Source: Paenibacillus sp. PL91
GTDB lineage: Bacteria; Bacillota; Bacilli; Paenibacillales; Paenibacillaceae
NCBI RefSeq assembly: GCF_012935325.2
Contig: NZ_JABBYG020000017.1
Coordinates: 62,001 to 126,000 of the forward strand
DNA: 64,000 bases
Direction: 5' to 3'
Part shown: piece by piece, positions 61,923 through 64,000 of the stretch
How the letters are laid out: every line of letters starts with the position of its first letter
Numbering within the stretch: the first letter of the stretch is position 1
The notes under the pieces: model-generated
The model's database searches: none
Seen by the model: only the letters and a program-made list of their open reading frames with translations
What the model was told of the DNA's origin: nothing
Position numbers and translations under genes: made by a program

Positions 61923-62807
61923 TTACCCCTTCACGCTTCCTAATACAAGCCCTTTAACGAAGTATTTTTGCAAGAATGGATAAATGCATAGGACAGGCAG
62001 CATCGATACGAACAACTGAGCCGCCAAGACGGTTCGGTTTGAGATATTGGCAATCAGCGACAGATCGTTTGCATTCATATTCGTTAAGTCCCTGGCCACG
62101 ATAACGGTACGCAGATAAGTCTGCAGCGGATAATGGGATGGTGAGTTCATATAGATCATGCCGTCAAACCATGAATTCCAGTGAAAAATAATCGTGAACA
62201 GCGCAATCGTAGCCAAAGACGGCTTGGATATCGGCAAGTAAATGCTCCATAGCGTTCTCCATGCGCCCGCTCCGTCCATTTGCGCCGATTCCTCCAGCTC
62301 GGCCGGCTGCGTGCGGAAGAAATTAAGCATGAGCACGATGTTGAAGACATTAACCGCAGATGGAAGCACAAGCGCCCAGATTGAATCCATTAATCCTGTT
62401 TCCTTGACGACCATAAAGGTCGGAATTAGTCCCCCGTTGAAGATCATCGTCACGACGAAAAACCATGAATATACGGATCTCGAACGAAACTTCAAATTCG
62501 ATTTGGACAGCGGATAAGCTGCGAGAACAGTCAGCGACAAGCTTAGAAGAACGCCAAGAATTAGCCTTTGAAAGGATACGCCTACCGTGTTCATAAAAAT
62601 ATGGTTGCTGAAAATATATTTGTAGGAGTCCAGATTAAATCCGACAGGCCATACGGTTACCCACCCTGCCGTAACGGCCGCATTGCTGCTTAGCGACATC
62701 GCCGCCATATGAATAATCGGGAACAAGCAGGTTAACGAGAATAGGGCAAGAAAAATATAGTTGGCATACAGAAATAGCAGCCGGGAAGGCGTGCGCCGTT
62801 CAATCAT
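61923..62807 (-). CDS. Carbohydrate ABC transporter permease (YtcP type)
   Basis: A 294-residue permease (EAA loop QPAELEESAQMDGAGAWRTL; end LQKYFVKGLVLGSVKG). I take the ATG at 62807 (MIERRTPSRL), nine bases after AAGGAGG; the longer frame overlaps its LplB-type partner. It forms the importer of the rhamnoside operon together with the proteins at 62822 and 63813. Confidence 0.92.
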   Translation of the reverse strand: MIERRTPSRLLFLYANYIFLALFSLTCLFPIIHMAAMSLSSNAAVTAGWVTVWPVGFNLDSYKYIFSNHIFMNTVGVSFQRLILGVLLSLSLTVLAAYPLSKSNLKFRSRSVYSWFFVVTMIFNGGLIPTFMVVKETGLMDSIWALVLPSAVNVFNIVLMLNFFRTQPAELEESAQMDGAGAWRTLWSIYLPISKPSLATIALFTIIFHWNSWFDGMIYMNSPSHYPLQTYLRTVIVARDLTNMNANDLSLIANISNRTVLAAQLFVSMLPVLCIYPFLQKYFVKGLVLGSVKG

Positions 62808-62821
62808 AAGATGATACCTCC

Positions 62822-63739
62822 TTAGAAAATCCTGTAGTTGGCGAGCCTGTAAGCGAGCAAGTAGGATGTACAAATAAAGACGAAGGATACGAACGACTTG
62901 AACAAGCCGACAGCAGTCGCTACGCCGTATTGCATTTGCTCCATGCCGATCCGGAATACGTACGTATCCAGAATATCCGCGCTGGAGTAGACTTGAGGAC
63001 TATATAAATTGAATACTTGGTCGAAGCCCGCATTCAAAATATTTCCAAGACTTAGGACGCTGAGCAGCACAATTACAGGTCTCATGCCTGGAAGCGTGAT
63101 ATGCCACATTTGCTTCATATGCCCCGCACCGTCTAGCGCGGCAGCTTCATATAACGATTTATCGATGCTAAGTATTGCGGCCAAATATACGATCGTATCG
63201 AAGCCGAGCTCCTTCCAGATATGCGAAGTGACGATGACAAAGCGGAACCAAGGGCCGCTTCCGAGGAAGTAAATCGGTTCGAAGCCTAGAAATTGCAATA
63301 GATTGTTGATGATGCCTCCCGAAGGCGACAAGATATCGATTAGAATGCCGGATAAAATAATCCATGAAATAAAATAAGGCATGTAGACGACTGTTTGAAC
63401 GGTTCTTTTAAACATTGCGCTTTTCACTTCGTTAAGCAATATGGCCAGACCTAGAGGGAACACGATTCCGACGACCATTTTCATTAATGAGATTAATAGC
63501 GTATTGCCAATCACCTGCAGCGTATCAGGCATGCCGAATACGTACTTAAAGTTGTCAAAGCCGATCCACTCCGAGCCGAACCAACCGTTTGAAGGAATAA
63601 AATCTTGAAAAGCGATGACGATGCCAACGATCGGCCCATAGCTGTAAATAAGCACCAGGATGACCGCCGGCAGCAGCATCATATGATAAGCTCCAGTAGA
63701 AAACCGACGTTTGCGGGTCCCTTTCATCTCCATCGACAT
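62822..63739 (-). CDS. Carbohydrate ABC transporter permease (LplB type)
   Basis: A 305-residue permease (YHMMLLPAVILVLIYSYGPI, GIVIAFQDFIPSNGW; EAA loop SIDKSLYEAAALDGAGHMKQ; FDQVFNLYSPQVYSSADILD). The ATG at 63739 follows GGAG at short spacing. It is second in the operon, after the binding lipoprotein cut by the window edge, with a strong hairpin between. Confidence 0.92.
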   Translation of the reverse strand: MSMEMKGTRKRRFSTGAYHMMLLPAVILVLIYSYGPIVGIVIAFQDFIPSNGWFGSEWIGFDNFKYVFGMPDTLQVIGNTLLISLMKMVVGIVFPLGLAILLNEVKSAMFKRTVQTVVYMPYFISWIILSGILIDILSPSGGIINNLLQFLGFEPIYFLGSGPWFRFVIVTSHIWKELGFDTIVYLAAILSIDKSLYEAAALDGAGHMKQMWHITLPGMRPVIVLLSVLSLGNILNAGFDQVFNLYSPQVYSSADILDTYVFRIGMEQMQYGVATAVGLFKSFVSFVFICTSYLLAYRLANYRIF

Positions 63740-63757
63740 GCACGCTCCATCCGTATA

Positions 63758-63798
63758 GAAGGAGGGACGACTGAGGTCCCTCCTTCTCTTCTTTTTTT
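63758..63798. other. Hairpin between binding-protein and permease genes
   Basis: GAAGGAGGGAC (63758-63768) pairs with GTCCCTCCTTC (63776-63786). U-rich sequence follows only on the plus strand, so for the minus-strand operon it is more likely an mRNA-stability or partial-attenuation element than a full terminator. Confidence 0.6.
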
Positions 63799-63812
63799 CA
63801 ATTCATTAACGA

Positions 63813-64000
63813 TTACTTAGCAGCGTCCCAATCATTAACTTCCTTCGTTACATCTTCAAGTCCGAGCTTGTTCAGCTGGCTGACGAATTTATCGAAGTTA
63901 TCGATGGAGTCAGAGCCCATAATAACTTTCGTGTAGTATTCGATAACGGCTTGCTCGATCGTTTTCAAGCGATTTTTCATAGCGTCCGTTGAAGCGCCGT
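63813..64000 (-). CDS. Extracellular solute-binding protein, C-terminal part (runs off the window)
   Basis: The last 62 residues of an ABC sugar-binding lipoprotein are visible (TIEQAVIEYYTKVIMGSDSI, DNFDKFVSQLNKLGLEDVTK, ending DWDAAK). They align with the C-termini of the other binding proteins here, such as TEGFTKIIMGKESIDYFDKL at the first locus. The 5' part lies beyond position 64000. It is the first visible gene of the rhamnoside operon. Confidence 0.85.
   Translation of the reverse strand, partial: GASTDAMKNRLKTIEQAVIEYYTKVIMGSDSIDNFDKFVSQLNKLGLEDVTKEVNDWDAAK

Noticed and set aside
1..64000. CRISPR array, tRNA or rRNA genes, replication origin
   Set aside because: I saw no regularly spaced repeats, no tRNA or rRNA signatures, and no dnaA-box cluster anywhere in the window.

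Overview
The window looks like a chromosomal segment of an endospore-forming, low-to-mid G+C Firmicute, most probably Paenibacillus or a close relative. The grounds are remnants of gerA-type germination genes, several operons with LplB/YtcP-type sugar permeases, ~550-residue solute-binding lipoproteins and YesM/YesN two-component systems, BlaR1/BlaI control of beta-lactam resistance, and strong AGGAGG ribosome binding sites. No rRNA, tRNA or CRISPR array was seen.

Positions 1-12,600 carry mostly small accessory genes: a secreted copper-amine-oxidase-N-like protein, a ZTP riboswitch with its own terminator in front of a stand-alone long-form purC, a HAD phosphatase, a GNAT acetyltransferase, a secreted small protein, an ECF sigma/anti-sigma pair, and a secreted C39-like cysteine protease followed by a membrane-anchored partner. 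Positions 12,560-19,840 are a graveyard of mobile DNA: a group IIC-like intron 5' end behind a terminator, a decayed Tn7-like tnsABC-tniQ module with an inverted piece and a PIN-domain cargo relic, an intact PAS histidine kinase fused at its end to a UvrD helicase relic, a broken gerAB-gerAC pair, and a Tn554-like tnpB/tnpC remnant. A 34-bp repeat found at 2151 and again at 19806 links the two edges of this region.

Positions 19,970-26,120 form a beta-lactam resistance island: a class A beta-lactamase with BlaI-type operators, a tandem, badly decayed second copy of the same gene with its own copy of the terminator, and a convergent operon of a MecA-like low-affinity PBP, blaR1 and blaI driven from a promoter sitting in a perfect 18-bp-arm palindrome. 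One BlaR1/BlaI pair probably controls both promoters.

Positions 26,900-34,330 hold a TIM-barrel isomerase, a D-lyxose-isomerase/MFS operon divergent from a medium-chain dehydrogenase and HIT protein (a cre site lies between), an AraC regulator and two unknown secreted genes.

Positions 34,480-64,000 are almost wholly glycan catabolism on the minus strand in three operons: (i) LacI regulator, YesM/YesN, two binding lipoproteins, two permeases and two alpha-galactosidase-type hydrolases; (ii) two permeases, a binding protein, YesM and a truncated yesN that stops beside a 119-bp palindrome; (iii) a binding protein (cut by the window edge), two permeases, and GH106- and GH78-type alpha-L-rhamnosidases. 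IS3-type relics and a second copy of the alpha-galactosidase 3' end mark rearrangement points between them.
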